Shown piece after piece: positions 5,906 through 6,120 of a stretch of DNA of 6,120 bases. Numbering within the stretch: position 1 is the stretch's first letter; each line of letters starts with the position of its first letter. The DNA is from an uncultured Bacteroidota bacterium (GTDB lineage Bacteria > Bacteroidota > Bacteroidia > Flavobacteriales > Flavobacteriaceae). Below the pieces are notes generated by a model, which was not told where the DNA came from, ran no database searches, and saw nothing but the letters and a program-made list of their open reading frames with translations. The stretch lies in NCBI GenBank assembly GCA_903920835.1, contig CAIXNQ010000014.1, positions 1 to 6,120 of the forward strand. Direction: 5' to 3'. The position numbers and the translations under genes were made by a program.

Positions 5906-6120
5906 GTTGGGCACAACAGCCGCTCTGTTGGGTTCAACAGCCGCTCTGTTGGGTACAACAGCCGCTCTGTTGGGTACAACAGCCGCTCTGTTGGGCACAA
6001 CAGCCGTTCCGTTGGGTTCAACAGCCGTTCCGTTGGGCACAACAGCCGCTCCGTTGGGTTCAACAGCCGCTCCGTTGGGCACAACAGCCGCTCTGTTGGG
6101 CACAACAACCGCTCTGTTGG
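5906..6120. repeat. GC-rich 21-bp tandem repeat array (at least 10 units, runs off the window)
   Basis: Ten complete units start at 5906, 5927, 5948, 5969, 5990, 6011, 6032, 6053, 6074 and 6095; an eleventh begins at 6116. The unit is gttgggNNcaacagccg followed by (c/t)tc(t/c), about 62% GC against AT-rich surroundings. Variation is confined to unit positions 7-8 (ca, tt or ta), 18, 21 and, in unit 10 only, 14. Each unit contains GTTG-N4-CAAC, and each junction forms CAACAG-N5-CTGTTG, so the array is a chain of overlapping small inverted repeats. There are no unique spacers, so it is not a CRISPR array. Five of six frames are open through it, including the minus-strand heptads (C/N/Y)PTERLL and (R/G)(A/T)AV(V/E)PN, but no start codon or full gene can be assigned. 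It may be a non-coding minisatellite or the 3' part of a repeat-protein gene entering from the right. Confidence 0.92.

Noticed and set aside
5809..6108. Two overlapping minus-strand ORFs (ending at 5809 and 5840) inside the tandem array
   Set aside because: Their apparent starts are TTG and GTG codons inside the repeat and only mark the window edge. The frames stay open because the 21-bp period is a multiple of three. A gene entering from the right remains possible and is given as a finding, not as an annotated CDS.
5906..6120. CRISPR array
   Set aside because: The units are contiguous 21-bp copies with no unique spacers, and no cas genes are nearby.

Overview
The window looks like chromosomal DNA of a member of the Bacteroidota, most likely a Flavobacterium-like bacterium. 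It is AT-rich. The leftmost gene ends in a type IX secretion (T9SS) C-terminal sorting tail, a system restricted to this phylum. Two genes have a TAnnTTTG-type -7 promoter box, the start codons lack clear Shine-Dalgarno sequences, and the proteins (doubled Nfu_N scaffold, DUF151+UVR nuclease-like protein, DUF885 lipoprotein) are familiar flavobacterial ones.

Layout from left to right. Positions 1-115 (+) hold the last 37 codons of a secreted or surface protein with a T9SS tail. It converges, 15 bp apart, on four genes that all read leftward. In their order of transcription these are: a bifunctional-nuclease family protein with a UVR tail (5624-5016); a DUF885 zinc-peptidase-like lipoprotein (4952-3186); a NifU-type Fe-S scaffold with two N-terminal Nfu_N domains (3094-2195); and a DUF255 (YyaL/SPATA20-type) thioredoxin-fold protein (2143-131). 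Candidate -7 boxes precede the DUF885 and nifU genes. A clear intrinsic terminator follows nifU, only 14 nt before the DUF255 start codon. The four genes are co-oriented, but their spacing and these signals suggest several transcription units rather than one operon. No common pathway is evident. Fe-S assembly (nifU) and a thioredoxin-like fold (DUF255) are a loose thiol/redox link only.

From 5625 to 5861 there is an AT-rich intergenic stretch with one 12-bp palindrome. From 5862 to the right edge the sequence becomes a 21-bp-period tandem array: two degenerate, AT-rich units, then ten complete GC-rich units (about 62% GC) and the start of an eleventh. The array runs out of the window. It is self-complementary at two scales, open in five of six frames, and its substitutions fall in an informative pattern. 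It is the most unusual part of the window. I see no mobile element, CRISPR array, tRNA or rRNA, and nothing that amounts to a new defence or metabolic system.
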